Source: Macrotis lagotis (lineage: Eukaryota; Chordata; Mammalia; Peramelemorphia; Peramelidae). Taken from it: 64,000 nucleotides of DNA. The position numbers were made by a program, and so were the translations under genes. The notes under the pieces are model-generated. The model had not been told where the DNA came from. It worked only from the letters and a program-made list of their open reading frames with translations, and ran no database searches. Below are positions 36,006 to 48,400 of the stretch, one piece after another; positions within the stretch are counted from its first letter, which is position 1, and every line of letters begins with the position of its first letter. The DNA lies in NCBI RefSeq assembly GCF_037893015.1, contig NC_133660.1, forward strand, positions 288,149,078 to 288,213,077, written 5' to 3'.

Positions 36006-37000
36006 GTTCAGTATCTCAAATCTCTAAAGAGTCAAGTAGTATGAAAGGTAAAACATAGCCCTGATTTGTTCATTTTTTTCCCCTAAAAGATGCTCAAGTT
36101 TTGAACAGTTTCTCTTATGTGGGAAACAGAAGGTGCAACATGAAGTCAAATTCTGTTTAGAATGATCCCCAAACTAGAAAGAGCAGGATTGTTTTTATGG
36201 GCTGTTTCCTCCCTCCTGGATATTATTCCTCATCATCTTGGTTTATGGAAAGGCAATGCATTTTCATGTCTCTTGGGTGCACGTAAAAAATATTTTGATC
36301 AGAATCAAAGTGAGAGTCTCTATGGACCTCATCAGAGTGAGGGTCTCCTGGCCCAAAACTCTGCACCTGCATCCTTCATCTTGAAAACTTTTAAAACTCA
36401 AGTGCTAAAAGTAAATTATGAAACATCTCCATTTCTTTCAGTTACTGGTGTCTTCACAGCTCCTATGTGTATAGAGATTTCTTCCTTCCTTCCTTCCTTC
36501 TTTGCAAGGCAATGGGGTTAAGTGACTTGCCCAAGGTCACACAGCTAGCTAATTACTAAGTATCTGTATATGAGATTTCTAAAAGATCATTTTCTCTCTC
36601 AAACTGGGTTTTCCAAGCCTTCCAGAATACTTCTTTCACTCTCACCCAGTCATCTCTTTGTAGTGATTAAAAATAAGCAGATTTGTATCAGTCAGAGGGC
36701 AGTGTGATAGATAGGACAAGGGCAGAAACTATGAACAATTGTGAAAAGGTATGCATCCACAGGTTCCCAGAATGAGATGAATTTTACATTTTTTCTAGCC
36801 CTGATCACATTAGCCAAATTGTTTTGTTCATTGGATGTACACACTAATCACTGGTGAGTGAATGAATAAATGAACGAAAAATAATGATAATAGAAATAGA
36901 AATCTCAACATTGTTTTTAATTTGCTAAATCACATTTTCACCAGTCTCTCTGTTATTTTTCTAGTGGTAACCATGAACTTGGTAGGATAATATTCACATA
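36006..37000 (-). other. Upstream region of the V2R gene
   Basis: This is the presumed 5' flank or 5' untranslated region of the intact receptor. I see no clear TATA box at a fixed distance and no second exon. A SINE 3' fragment lies at 36502-36565 in reverse orientation, beside a TTCC repeat. A 119-codon plus-strand frame at 36162-36521 runs into that SINE and has no support. Confidence 0.4.
36502..36565 (-). mobile_element. SINE 3'-end fragment
   Basis: TTTGCAAGGCAATGGGGTTA and CCCAAGGTCACACAGCTAGC are the antisense SINE end. The head is missing. Confidence 0.8.
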
Positions 37001-37250
37001 GGTAATTTATTTATTTATTTAAATTTTTTAAGTATTCATTTTTCATAAGGCAGGCTCTTTATTTCAATGTCCAGTGCTGTAGAACTTTTTTCTTTTTTCT
37101 TTTTTTTAATTGTTTTACATTATTTTTTACCCCAGCTATAAGCAAAAGCAAGTCTTGATATTCACTTCAAAATCCCTGAATTCCAAATTCTCTCCCTTCC
37201 TCCCATCCCACTCCCTACATCGAGCAAGCCCATTACTTGGTGTAGGTCAA
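37000..37250 (-). mobile_element. LINE-1 3'-UTR fragment, antisense
   Basis: TTTTACCCCAGCTATAAGC and CCAAATTCTCTCCCTTCCTC followed by a C-rich run are the usual antisense 3'-UTR of marsupial LINE-1. Confidence 0.55.
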
Positions 37251-39840
37251 AAGTGTCACATAGGTGATTTAGAAAAATTGTAAGAGCTTGGCAGTAATTA
37301 ATACCGTAACTGCCATATTTACTTAGTGTTGACTAAGAGACTTCACTCTAGGGTCATATCACTAGGCTAACATAAAATAATCAAATAAGTTTTCTGATAT
37401 AAACATTCATCAAGTCCTGGCTCTACACCTAGCACTAAAGATTAGAGTGACCCCAATAAAAGAAAGGGGCTCTTTGCTGTTGACTTTTTTCAATAGATTG
37501 TGATCACATAAATTGCCTGCCTATCTGGTAGAATTCTCATCTCTGTATTTCTCTCAGTTTCCCATTGGGGTACCATTTCTTGTTAGCTCTGCTTTAAGTT
37601 CTTCCAAAGTCACAAAAAGGCAGAGAAACTCTAATGAGATTATTCTGTGGTATTGGGATGTACAAAACAAGGTAAAAATGGCTCTAATCAACAGCCTTTC
37701 CCCAAATGTGATGGTAACTCCCAAGGTCTATTCATAACTTATTGCAGATTTGGCTGTTTTAACCCTTTGACCTGGTCCCCCAGTTCATGAGGGTACACTT
37801 CACGTTCCTTTCTGTCCATTCTCTATAGCATTGAATTGGGGCACTTCCAGGTCCCAAAGTCAATAACCAATTACACACCACTTTAGTTTACCAGTGACTT
37901 TCCAAGGTTGAGAGTCCCTGATTACTCAAGTCATTTAAAACCAAGATTAGGAAAAGTTACACAAGCTGTTTTGTTATTGTAACATCCCTCTAGGTCACAG
38001 CGTAATATCTATTCCATCTTATAGTTTGGTTCTTCCAAGTGGGCTGCTAAGTGAGATTCTAATAGAAATGGGTAGTTAATTCTGATAATTCTATTCCCCA
38101 TGTATTTCCTGTTAATCAATTAGGACACTAAAATACATCCTATTTAGAGCATTGATCTAAATGACACAGCAAGGATGGTAGTTCATTAGTTTAGGACACA
38201 ATCTCTCACAAATATACAGTGTCAGTGTGGAAAGTGGGCAAAAACTAGTTCACTATGACCTATACCTAGATAGAGGCATGAGGGGCTTGGAAGGGCTTTC
38301 TCTCTTTGTATGTTTTCTCAAATCTAGCAGGTCAGTATGATGGAGGGAGGAGAGAATTATTCCTTCCAGCCAGGGGCCCACATACATCCTTCTAGCTGGC
38401 AATTACTTTAACAGACTGGGTGGGAATCAACCTGGCATCTGATGTTTGGAATAGCTGTGTCTGACATCTGATACAAGATGCCATGACTAGGGATGGAGGT
38501 AAGAAAGGGAGAGAAGAGGCAAAAACCTCCTCCTCCAATGTCCAGGAGACTCCCTACACAACTATTCTGAGACTCAGTAACCTTAAATAGAACTAATTTG
38601 TTTTCCACAGTGGTAGGGATGTTCCTTCTTTGATTCAACTAGAAAAGCATTTACAAATCATAAAGAATTCAAGTTTCACATGCCTTTGAACAGGTCCTTT
38701 TATCTTTCATTAATATCTGAGACTACATTCTGGGCCTCTCCACAGGGCTAGGGCAAGGGAGCACAATCTTCTGCTATACAGACTTTTGTTTATTTTCCAG
38801 TACAGAGAAGCCCAAAGAAGACTTTGGGGCCCCAAAGACAACTGATTCCAGGGAAATGGTCAACTTAAGATATATGACTCTTAGGGGACCCACTTTTCCA
38901 AGCTCATTAGGAAAGTGAATAAAATTGTAAATAACTCAAGGCCTTGATTGCATGTTAGGCTAATAGAAAATTAGTGGAAGATAAGGGATCATAGTCAGTC
39001 CTCATTTGTGCTTCTATTCTGCTCCCTGGAAGTCCATGATTCTTGGGTGGAAGAGGAGCCTGCTCTCTGTTAGATTTCTCTGTGGTTTTTGTCCTCAAGG
39101 GCCCCACATGGGGACCCCAAACGCAGTTTGTCACTGGACAAGGCTAACCTTTCTGGCCATCATTTCTCTGTTCACAGTGGACACTGTCTGGGATGGACAA
39201 TGTCTATGATGGTATGGAGTGATGCATTGCTTTGTTTGGGACCCCTTTTTGTTTATTTATTTATTTTTTTAGGCAGGACCCCTTTTTGACTAGAGAAGAC
39301 TGTCGGGGGACTCCAATGGGTTGGTGGTTTACCCATCACAACCCAAAGGGGTTTCTCTGGGAGAGTCCAATTGATTCATGTTTCTGGGGTCATATGGTAG
39401 GTGGTGATGAATAAGGCTTAGAACAAACTCCTTTTGAGAAGGGAATGTCCTTCCTTAAAGAGAATCCGGCTTAGAGATCAGGAAGTCCTGGAGGGCTGGT
39501 GGGCACAGTGGACATTTCTGACCAGGTTCCTTTTGGCTCTTTCTGAAAAGCACTTTTCCTACTTCATGGTCACCATGTCAATTCCAACTTCAGGACAGCT
39601 CTTTCTGATCCAACCTTTGAAGAACTGGAACCCTCTACTTAGAAGATGATGTGTGTTTCTATGGATTTTGGAGATTATCATTGTTGGAGAGAGCCAATGC
39701 CCAAGAGAACTGTGATCCAAGGTTCTATAACCTCCCAATTCAGATGGAGAGGTTGAAAATATTTGTCCCTTTTAAAGTAAATTCCTTTGTTTCACATGGG
39801 TTGTGAACTTCCCAATTTTGATCTTAGCCTCAGGCTCAAG
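37250..39840. other. Intergenic stretch without recognised features
   Basis: It is less repeat-rich and somewhat higher in GC than the surroundings. Short open frames overlap on several strands, none with recognisable protein content. No V2R exon was found. Confidence 0.5.
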
Positions 39841-39844
39841 GAGG

Positions 39845-40600
39845 ATTTCCTTTTTTACTGATATTTTATTCTTACAAATACATGTTATGAAAGTTTATCA
39901 ACATTCATTCTTATGCATATGCATATTTTTAAGTTGCAAAATTTACTGCCACCCACCCTTCCCAACACCTTCTCCTCAGTGGCAAGGTCAGGCTAACATT
40001 GTACATATATATTTGTGGTATGAGAAATTCGGATTAAGGGAAAGAGATTTTTTTTATTAAGTGTTCATAAGATTCTAAAGAATTTTTTAAAAATTCTTTT
40101 TTGTTTTGTTTTAATTTGTTTAGTTTTTCTTCCTCTGGATGGGAATAACATTATCCATAGCTGGTCTAATATGGTTGTCCTAGCTCTCTGAACTGCTGAG
40201 AAAAGCTACTTCCATCAAAGTTGATCATCTCACAATGTCTTGATATGTACATTGTTCTCTTGGTTCTGCCCCCATCACTCAGCATCAAATCCTGTAATTC
40301 ATTCCATGCTTCTCTAGAGTCTGACCATTTATGTTTCTTATAGAATAACATTCCAGGGTATTAATGTACCATAACTTGTTTAACCATTCCCCAATATATG
40401 GGCATCTCCTCAATTTCCAAATCTTTGTCACAACAAAATGACCTGTTATGAATATTTTGGAACATCTGGGACTTTTCCTATTTTTTTATGATTTCTTCTG
40501 GATATAGACCTAGAATTGGAATTGCTGAGTCAAAGGGAATGAACAACTTTAGTACTCTTTGGACATAGTTCCATATAGATCTCTTGAAGGTTGAATCAAG
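39845..40600 (-). mobile_element. LINE-1 3' end, antisense
   Basis: Reversed LINE-1 blocks: TTTTCTTCCTCTGGATGGGA, AGTTGATCATCTCACAATGT, CCAATATATGGGCATCTCCT and a GAATTGCTGAGTCAAAGGG block. Confidence 0.85.
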
Positions 40601-43600
40601 GAGGATTTCCAAGAATGAACAACTCTGCAGAGAATTTGCTCATGTTATAAACTTCCCCTTCCCACCCCACTTCCCTGTTTTTTTCAGATCTCCTGGCACT
40701 GGTCAAGTAGTGTGAATGTTGCTCCTATTCCTGGTAAAATGGAGCAAGATTATTTCTGCCTTTGCTAATTGATGGCGTAGGCTAGGGAACCGAACGCCCA
40801 ATCTCTGTGATGCTTCACACATTGGCTTAGGTTAAAGCAGGGGAATGTCTCGTGCAGGTTTTTTAACCAAAAAAATCTTCCTTTTTGACTATAAGACTTA
40901 TTTTTTTGCATTGCTTTTCAATTGGAATTTTAAATTTTAATCCATTGGGTAGATATGTTGGAGTGTGCTTGGAAACCAGGAACCAAGGACCAAGGGTATG
41001 TCTTTGGAAGAGAAAGCAGCACATCCTGATTGACTTCTAAATAAGAAAGGGCACGGATCCTGGTTTAAACTCTATGAACTTTAAAGTTCATAAAGAGATC
41101 CCTCACTCTTGGCCTTCCCCCGTTCTTCTTGTCATCTAGAATCTGTCTACACACCTCCATGCACTTGAATGATGGAAAATGACTCCTACTCGTTCCAGGA
41201 GTAACTTTCTCCAAAGGCTGATAGTTCTCTCTCCTCATCTTGGCCTTCTTATCTCACTCCTCTGCCCTGGGAAAGTTTTGATGCATGTGGGAATGAAGAG
41301 GGAATACTATGTAGGAAGACTGGGAGAGGAGAGGTCACAATTCATGGACACTTCTCCAATTTACTGTCTATGCTTCATTTAATAAGCTGTAAAAGCTCTA
41401 AAACATAATAACACACAACGCCATTCCATGAACATTTTATTAGTTTCTAGTGATATTAAAACAAATATAAAACTAAGCTGACAAAGCCATTTTAGATTAA
41501 CTTGCACTTATTTAAATATTTTAAATAAAATTGTGATTTTAAAATGTGTTTCTAGAGCTACTAAAACTGGAATTTGTACATGAATTGGTACAAATATTCT
41601 TCTGACATACCAGAAAAGGAGTTGTTATATTTTTCTAATTTGATTTCTTTCTCTCTGGCTGAATCAGAGATCGTACCCTCTTTAGTTTCTCCTTTTCTGT
41701 AAGCATGTTATTTTCATTCTCTTTATAGAGGATTCCACCTATTTTCCTTTATTCCTTTTGTGTGAACATTTTTGCCCTCTGATTTTTCCTTCCCAAATTT
41801 TTTTTGGGGGGGGACTTAGATTCAGTCCTTGAAAGGACTGGTTTACCTAGCTTGCCCACCTTCTCTTGGGCTTCTCCCATATGCGCTCTTCCGAGTTGAC
41901 CTTCCCTTGAGCATCTTGGCTGGGAGTGTGGATGAACTCCTCTCTATAAAAAGGAGAGTACCTGCAGGAGCAACTGGGGTCTGAGATCATAGGAGAAGAG
42001 TTGAAGTCTTGAGAGCTTCTTGCTTGCAGAACTCCTGGGCCACAACACTCCTCCTCCTGCCACTAGGCTTCTAGTACCCTCTTGTTCTCCTGCTGCTCTT
42101 CACCCTCTTCTACCTTGCAGGATTTGGGTGTCATATAACCAGTTATAAGCGGACTGGTTTAAGAAACCTGATGATGAGTGGTCTCCACAGTCCCATGTGC
42201 CTTTACTGTGAGAAGCAGATAGAGGGCCAGGACAGAACATTGAAGAAACTGTGTTCTGAGAGAACATCAAAGGAAGACACAACTAATCTTAGGCAATGGT
42301 CACTCCTTTATCTCTACCTCCTACATACCTGGGCATCTTTGCCTATTGTTCATATTGGGGAGCTAATGTCAGGTCCATGCTATGGAGCTCATATCAACTA
42401 TTTTAATGCTTCCCTATCACCAAAAACCATTATCTCTTCTCTGATGAAGCAGGTAGAACATCCCTGTGAAAGGTAGGAGAGACAGAGTCCTCTGTGTGCT
42501 GCATTGGAGAAAAGTCGGAGACCAGCCAGGGAGGAATAGTGAAGAGGAGATAGAAAACTGACAGTATTTGTGTAGAGCAGTTGGGGCCCAGAGCAACATC
42601 CCCTGAAGTTGCCATTCAGGGCCAATATCTCCAGGCCTACATAGCAGGGATTTATGAGGATGGTACTGTTTCCTTTCTCATGATGCCTTTCTCTCCCTAT
42701 TTGCAAGAAGTCCCCAGTGCTGAAACATACAGTGAAGGTTTGGTGATTCAGGGTTCATTTGCTCTCATGAAGTCATCTTGACTGTCACCTTTGAACATAG
42801 AGATTCTGACAGAATTTTCTTATAATGGATATTTCTCAACTAAAGATAAGAAAATGACTAAATTTTCCAAAATATTTTGAAAAATAACATCTCCATTCTA
42901 GATTCTTTTATTTCTCTTTCCCTTTTCTTGCCTGGGAAGAGTCTACCAATTTACTCAGGGCTTGCTCTGAACAGCATCACTCTTATCCTCAGTTTTTCCC
43001 ATAAGCATCATATACTATGGAAGGAGGCTGGGTTTGGGTCACAGAAAGGCATATAAGGGAGGTAGATCAATAGGATTTAGTATGGAAATGTCTAAATATA
43101 TTACACCTTGTACTATTCTCTTTGCTTTCAGAGATTCAGTATACCAAAATTTGACCAGTAATGGATAAGAAAACAAAACATCTAAGAGTTTTTTAATTCC
43201 TGTCTAAATGGATGGAAGGAGGGAAGAGAGAAGATTCCCCACATCTGCTGGGATTCATAAGTCTGAAGGAGAAAAGTTCTCCATTTCTTGGACTTTATTC
43301 TAGTTTGGCTGAGGGTCCAAGGATAGCCTGGTTGCTTCTCCCCCACCACTGAATAGTCTCCTTTCCTTCTCTGGTTCCCACTTCCACCACTTGCCACCTA
43401 GGCCAAGCCAATCTGCTGAGTTTTCAACCACATATCACAACTGCTGGTGTTTCCTCCTTCTTTTATCTGAAGGAGGTATGGGTAGAAAGAAACACCAACA
43501 CAGAATTTGTCATATCTAATCCTCTCATTTTACCTAAAAGAAACCTGAGCCACAGACCATGTTGAGGCATAGTGAGCAAATGTCAGTGTGTTAAATATTA

Positions 43601-43735
43601 TTTCCTGTCATCAACTTTTCCTCTTTCTCTGGATTTCACTCCAAAATGTTCTGAGGAAGGCAAACTCATTGGGCACATGCAAAGTTTCTTGCTTGAAAAC
43701 AGAAAGTGTTGAAATATTCTTTAAGACACCGATAT
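40600..43735. other. Intergenic stretch; possible LTR-like promoter inside
   Basis: No named repeat was recognised. Around 41830-42130 a C- and T-rich segment carries CTCTCTATAAAAAGGAGAG, a TATA-like core, followed by a GC-richer part. This resembles a viral LTR or a promoter, but no paired repeat was found. Overlapping frames at 42171-42706 have no recognisable homology. Confidence 0.3.
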
Positions 43736-43739
43736 TGTG

Positions 43740-44800
43740 TAAGAGCCCAGGAAGTTTACACTTGTGGATTTCTTCTATTTTATTGTAAATATTAAATACC
43801 AAAAATATGGAAAATTTAGAAGATTTCCAACAATCAAGTTCATGGAAGAATAAGTGGGATTTTGAAAAGCACAGAGTAAAGCCTTTCCCCAAATGATTCA
43901 GTATATATGAATACCCTTTCAGCAATGTAGAACCCATTATTATATTATATATAATATATTATTATATATGTATGTAATAATTACATTACATGTAATAAAT
44001 AAAGACTTGATAAAAGGAATTTAAACTAGTTAAGAATCTTGGAGATTCTCTGATCAAAAAAATTTTTAAAAGAGAGAAACAGAAGTCATACAGAATTCTT
44101 AAACACAGGTCTAGGGACTTTACATCTAAATCCAGTTCTCCAAATTGTCTCTCCAATGCCACTTCTTTACAAATTACGTTCATTGTGTACAAGTTTGAAT
44201 GACCATATTGGATGTTTCCTTGGCATAGATACTGGAGTGCCATGTCATTACCTTTTCCAACTCATTTTACAGGTTAGAAAACATAGACAAACAAGAGTAA
44301 ATGACTTGCGCAGGGTCACACAGTTTACTAGTTTTGTCTAAGGACAGATTTGAATTCAGATCTTCCTGACTCAAGTCCTGGGATTCTTTCTACTATGTCA
44401 TTTAGCTATCTATTACAAAGAATAGACAAATCTTTTTCTTTTCTTGTTTTCAGGCTTAAACTCATTTTATAATATTAAATCTCTGTTCACCAAAGAGTGG
44501 AAAGGATTTTTCCAAGGACATGCAGCTGATAAATGATGGAAAATGGCTAGAAATGATCTATTTCACAAAACAGTTTTTCTATTACATGCTCCTCACTCTA
44601 TATTGGGTGGAAGAAACTCACATTGAAGGCACTTTTAATGCTTTGTTGTCAAAAATTTCTGCAGAAGGAACAAGGAAAGAGAGAAAAAAAGAAAGAAATA
44701 AAATATAAAGATGGAAGAAAAAGTGAGGAGTATTTTTATTAACAACATAAGAGCCAAAGAGATACTTTACTGTCATTGATGAGGAAGAATTTGAGAAGAC
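43740..44800. repeat. Segmental duplicate of 440-1450
   Basis: This is the paralogous 3' flank of the V2R exon 6 copy B. It shares blocks and a CORE-SINE copy with 440-1450, so that SINE predates the duplication. Confidence 0.7.
44156..44400 (+). mobile_element. CORE-SINE (Mar1/MIR-like), shared with 880-1135
   Basis: It carries TTCCTTGGCATAGATACTGG, CCAACTCATTTTACAGGTTA and GACTTGCGCAGGGTCACACA. It sits at the same place relative to exon 6 copy B as the copy at 880 does to the intact exon 6. Confidence 0.8.
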
Positions 44801-44808
44801 TTGGCTCC

Positions 44809-45709
44809 TTAGGTATTACATTTCTTTTTCAGTATCTCCATGGTATTCCTGTCTACCCTGAAAAGGATCACATAGCACTTGGGAGCAAAGAAGTGGGTGA
44901 GAATCCCAGCACTGGAGGACAAGATGGAGAAGACCTCCACCGCTACTATGGCCTTACCCTTGGTGCTCTGATATGTGGGCAGAAAGGAGATACAGACACT
45001 ACAGAATACAAGCATGCTGAATGTGAGGAAGTTGGCTTCATTGAAAGTGTCTGGAAGATTCCTAGCCAGGAAAGCCAGAGAGAAGCTCCCTAAGGCCAGC
45101 AAGGTCATGTAGCCCAGCACACAGTAGAAGGCAAGGAAGGAGCCCACATTACACTGAATGACAATGGGTCCAGGTTCACAGTGGATGTTCATCTCAAGGA
45201 ATGGAGGGTGTATTCCAAGCCAGATGACACAGATACTCATTAGGATTAGAATACAGATAAAAATGAGAGAAAAGGATGTTGTGGAGCTCCCTCTAAAGCT
45301 TGCTTCCTGGCTGGGTGATCTTAAACGACAAAACTACCATGATGGTTTTTAACTAAAATGGAAGCAATGGACGTGGTGAAGACAACTGCAAATGTGGTTT
45401 GTCTCAGGAGACAAGTGGTAGAGTTGGGATGGCCGATGAAGAGCAAGGAGCAGAGGAAGCAGAGGATGAGGGAGATGAGCCGAGTGTAGCTGAGACTGCG
45501 GTTATTGACTTTGACTGCAGGGGTGTCCCTGTGCTTCACAAAGACTCCCAGGACCAAGGCAGTGAGGAGGGAGAAGGAGAGAGCTGCCCAGGCCAGAGTC
45601 ATGCCCTGAGGTTCTTAATAGGCCAGGAAGGTCACAGTCTTGTCCAGGCATTGATCTCTCTGCAGATTTGTGTATTGGTCTTCAGGGCACTGCAGACACT
45701 GCTCTGCAT
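44809..45709 (-). pseudogene. V2R exon 6 copy B, broken
   Basis: This is a near full-length copy of the V2R seven-helix exon (901 nt against 905 in the intact gene). It begins with a TAG acceptor and [11 protein letters not shown]. It ends at a TAA (44809-44811) after KKKCNT. It cannot encode a receptor. The conserved LAYEEPLG has an in-frame TAA (45615-45617). An extra A in the AAAAC run before the TITVVL segment shifts the frame, and about five bases are missing near the LRRWLGS segment. The later helices remain readable ([35 protein letters not shown]). It belongs with exon 3 at 57.5-58.3 kb to a decayed locus upstream of the intact gene. Plus-strand open frames across it are shadows. Confidence 0.9.
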
Positions 45710-45959
45710 CTATGAACACACAAAAAAGGAACCTCATATATGCCTTGAAGAACAGACTCTTCCATCTCTAATAAATCTCAGTATTAGGCCTTCCACATTG
45801 ATCTCAACCTCACCATGATCTCCTATTTCTGAGTCAGAGGGATAAGAAGACTAAAGACTGAAGTAGAGAAGCACTTATATCAGTGCGTACCAATCTCTAT
45901 GTATGGATAAAATAAAAATTGTTTACAAAATGAAATCAACTACACTTGACTCTTAAGAG

Positions 45960-46320
45960 GTCACTCGTAAGACAGACATTTTCAGAAGAGATGAGACAAG
46001 AAAACCAGTAATACTACCACATTTTTACAGATGAAAGCCGTGATTTAATAATTTATATGATAAACCTTTTTAATGTATATTTTAATGTAATGACTCAACT
46101 TCAAATCTTTTGTGTTCTCATGGTATATGATTCTGCTTATAAAATTCAAACATTCTTCAAATAAAGTAATTTCTATAAAGACTGATTTTCTTAAAGTCAG
46201 AAAATATATTGTGCAAATATGAGAAATATTTTTTGGTTTACTCAGTATATTAAATGAGGATTTCAAATCTGCCTCCAAGTTTTCTGCTCATCAGTATTAT
46301 AATCTTATTGTTGGGTATAA
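45960..46320. repeat. Intron-side duplicate shared by exon 6 copies B and C
   Basis: This stretch matches 47700-48180 (GTATATGATTCTGCTTATA, TCAGAAAATRTATTGTGC and AGGATTTCAAA blocks). It shows the tandem duplication took in intron 5 as well as exon 6. A SINE at 47906-48043 interrupts only the other copy. Confidence 0.7.
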
Positions 46321-46330
46321 GAATTATTCC

Positions 46331-46800
46331 AGAGTTCTGGCCAAGATGGAGAGAAGCCGCACGCACTGTGCTAAGGTCTCTTCATCTTTTCTCATCTATA
46401 ATATGAAACAAAACCTCTTTTTTTTTAGTTTTTGCAAGGCAAATGGGGTTAAGTGGCTTGCCCAAGGACACACAGCTAGGTAATTATTAAATGTCTGAGA
46501 CTGGATTTGAACTCAGGTACTCCTGACTCCAGGGCTGGTGCTCTATCCACTGTGCACCTAGCTGCCCCTGAAACAAACCTCTTAACAGCAATTTGATTGA
46601 CAAAACCAAGAAAAAGAAGATAGGAGAAAAACATCTACCTCAAGGTTTGTCTTTGGGGATCGTGCATGAGCCAGGGTAAGAGAGCAGAGAGCTGGCAGGG
46701 CTGGGGGAGACCTGGAATGGCCTGGGATCAGCCACAGAAGCATTGACTGTGGGAGCCACAGTCCAATAGCCAACTGGGGCTCAGTGGATTTGGCTGTGGG
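46331..46800 (+). mobile_element. LINE-1 5' region next to truncated exon 6
   Basis: GGCCAAGATGGAGAGAAGC, then TAAGGTCTCTTCATC, TGAAACAAACCTCTTAACAG and an AAACATCTACC block match marsupial LINE-1 5' ends as I know them. It begins where the copy B flank ends and stops where exon 6 copy C begins. A SINE interrupts it. Confidence 0.6.
46420..46569 (-). mobile_element. Marsupial tRNA-derived SINE with target-site duplication
   Basis: Flanked by GAAACAAAACCTCTT (46405-46419) and GAAACAAACCTCTT (46570-46583). It lies inside the LINE-1 5' region. Confidence 0.94.
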
Positions 46801-47319
46801 ACTAAAGGTATGGGGATATGTCTCAGACCAGGTACCACAGAGACACATTTGTATTAGAGAACAGATAAAAATGAGAGAATAAGAAGCTGTGGAGCCCAGC
46901 CACCTCCCGAGCTTGGTCACTGGACGGGTGGACTTAAAAGCCAGAACCACAGTGATGGTTTTAGCTAAAAGGATGTGATGGCCATGGTGAAGGTAACTGC
47001 AAATGTGGCTTGTCTCAGGAGACGTGTGACAGAGTTGGGATGGCCAATGAAGAGCAAGGAGCAGAGGAAGCAGAGGATGAGGGAGATGAGCAGAATGTAG
47101 CTGAGACTTCGGTTATTGGCTTTGACTATGGGGGTGTTTCTGTACTTCACAAAGACTCCCAGGAGCAGAGCAGTGAGGAGGGAGAAGCAGAGAGCTGCCC
47201 AGGCCAGAGTCATGCCAGAGGTTCCTCATAGGCCAGAAAGGTCACAGTCTTGTCAAGGCATCTGTCCTTCTCCTTACTTGGGTACTGATGTTCAGGGCAC
47301 GGAAGACACTGCTCTGCAT
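46800..47319 (-). pseudogene. V2R exon 6 copy C, truncated
   Basis: This is a second copy of the V2R seven-helix exon, lying 5' of copy B on the minus strand. It opens after CACAG with DAEQCLPCPEHQYP and [18 protein letters not shown]. One missing base before [19 protein letters not shown] shifts the frame. Another single-base loss near AITSIL makes a stop. Homology fades around CLCGTWSETYPH (46800-46830). The last half of the exon is missing and replaced by sequence like a LINE-1 5' region. Copies B and C share intron-side sequence, so they are tandem duplicates of one exon 6 unit. The right end is exact; the left end is approximate. Confidence 0.85.
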
Positions 47320-47329
47320 CTGTGAATAA

Positions 47330-48400
47330 TAGTAATAATAGTAACAATAATAATAATAATAATTATTATTATTATAAAAAAGAATCTCACTATTTGACAT
47401 ATAGATCAGACTTTTAAGTCTCCAGTAAAGTACAGTTTTGGGAATTCCACTTCAAGTTGAGTCTCATTTAGTACCCCTCCTCCTCAGTAAGGACCAGATT
47501 CTTAAGGCTGAATAAGGTAAACACATTATTTCTGTAATTGCAAATCTTCACATACGGAAAAAGATAATATAAAGTATTGATTCCAAATCATAAATTTACT
47601 AAAGAAATATTTATACTACTATAATTCATCCCACTATTAAACAATCTACAACTGAATCCTAAATGGTCACTTTATAGATAATCTTTTATTTTCTGAATAG
47701 AAATGTGACAATGAAATCAGTAATTCTGTCATTTTTTCATTGTTAAAGGTCAAGAATTAATTAAAATAGATTTTAGAATTAAAATATTTCTTTCAGTGCA
47801 AGATCATAACTATGAATCTTGTGAATTCTTAATGTATATGATTCTGCTTATACAAATGAAACTTTCCTCAAATAAGTAATTTTCATAATGATCTTGATTT
47901 TTTTTTCTTGGCTAGGCAATGGGGTTAAGTGGCTTGCCCAAGGCCACACAGCTAGGTCATTATTAAGTGTCTCAGGCTGAATTTGAACTCAGGTACTCCT
48001 GACTCCAGAGCTGGTGCTCTATCCACTGTGCCACCTAGCCGCTCTGATATTGATTTTTTAAAATCAGAAAATGTATTGTGCCTATATGACAGTGGTTCTT
48101 TAGTTATTTAGAATAGTAAATAAGGATTTCAAACCTATCTCAAGATTTTCCATTCATCAGTGATATATAATTTGTAAAAATGTATTAGTCCTACCTTGAG
48201 AGCTATTACTCTCTCGATGTCTATTTCTTTGCATGTTGAACAAATATGTTCTTTTCTTTTTCTTTTTAGTTAAATATTAATCAATTTTAGCTAAATATTA
48301 ATCAGTTTTAAAATTAACTTATGAGATTGAAGAGTGAAATATAGAAAGATAATAATGAAAGCTTTTGCAACAAAATATTTCTCTGAATTTTTAAATAAAT
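47330..48400. repeat. Intron-side flank of V2R exon 6 copy C
   Basis: It begins with an AAT-rich microsatellite (47325-47375). It then matches the flanks of the intact exon 6 (2440-2620) and of copy B (45830-46320). A minus-strand SINE is inserted. The remainder to 48400 shows nothing else. Confidence 0.65.
47906..48043 (-). mobile_element. SINE specific to the copy C flank
   Basis: A reverse SINE flanked by TGATCTTGATTTT- and TGATATTGATTTT-like sequence. The matching site in the copy B flank (about 46178) is empty. Confidence 0.92.

Noticed and set aside
36162-36521. Plus-strand frame of 119 codons just upstream of V2R exon 1
   Set aside because: It ends inside a SINE fragment and has no recognisable domain or splice context.
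42171-42706. Overlapping frames of about 100 codons on both strands
   Set aside because: I compared them with V2R exons and found no convincing match; both strands are open, which suggests chance.
44809-45709. Functional second V2R last exon
   Set aside because: It has an in-frame stop and frame changes, so it cannot encode the seven-helix domain.
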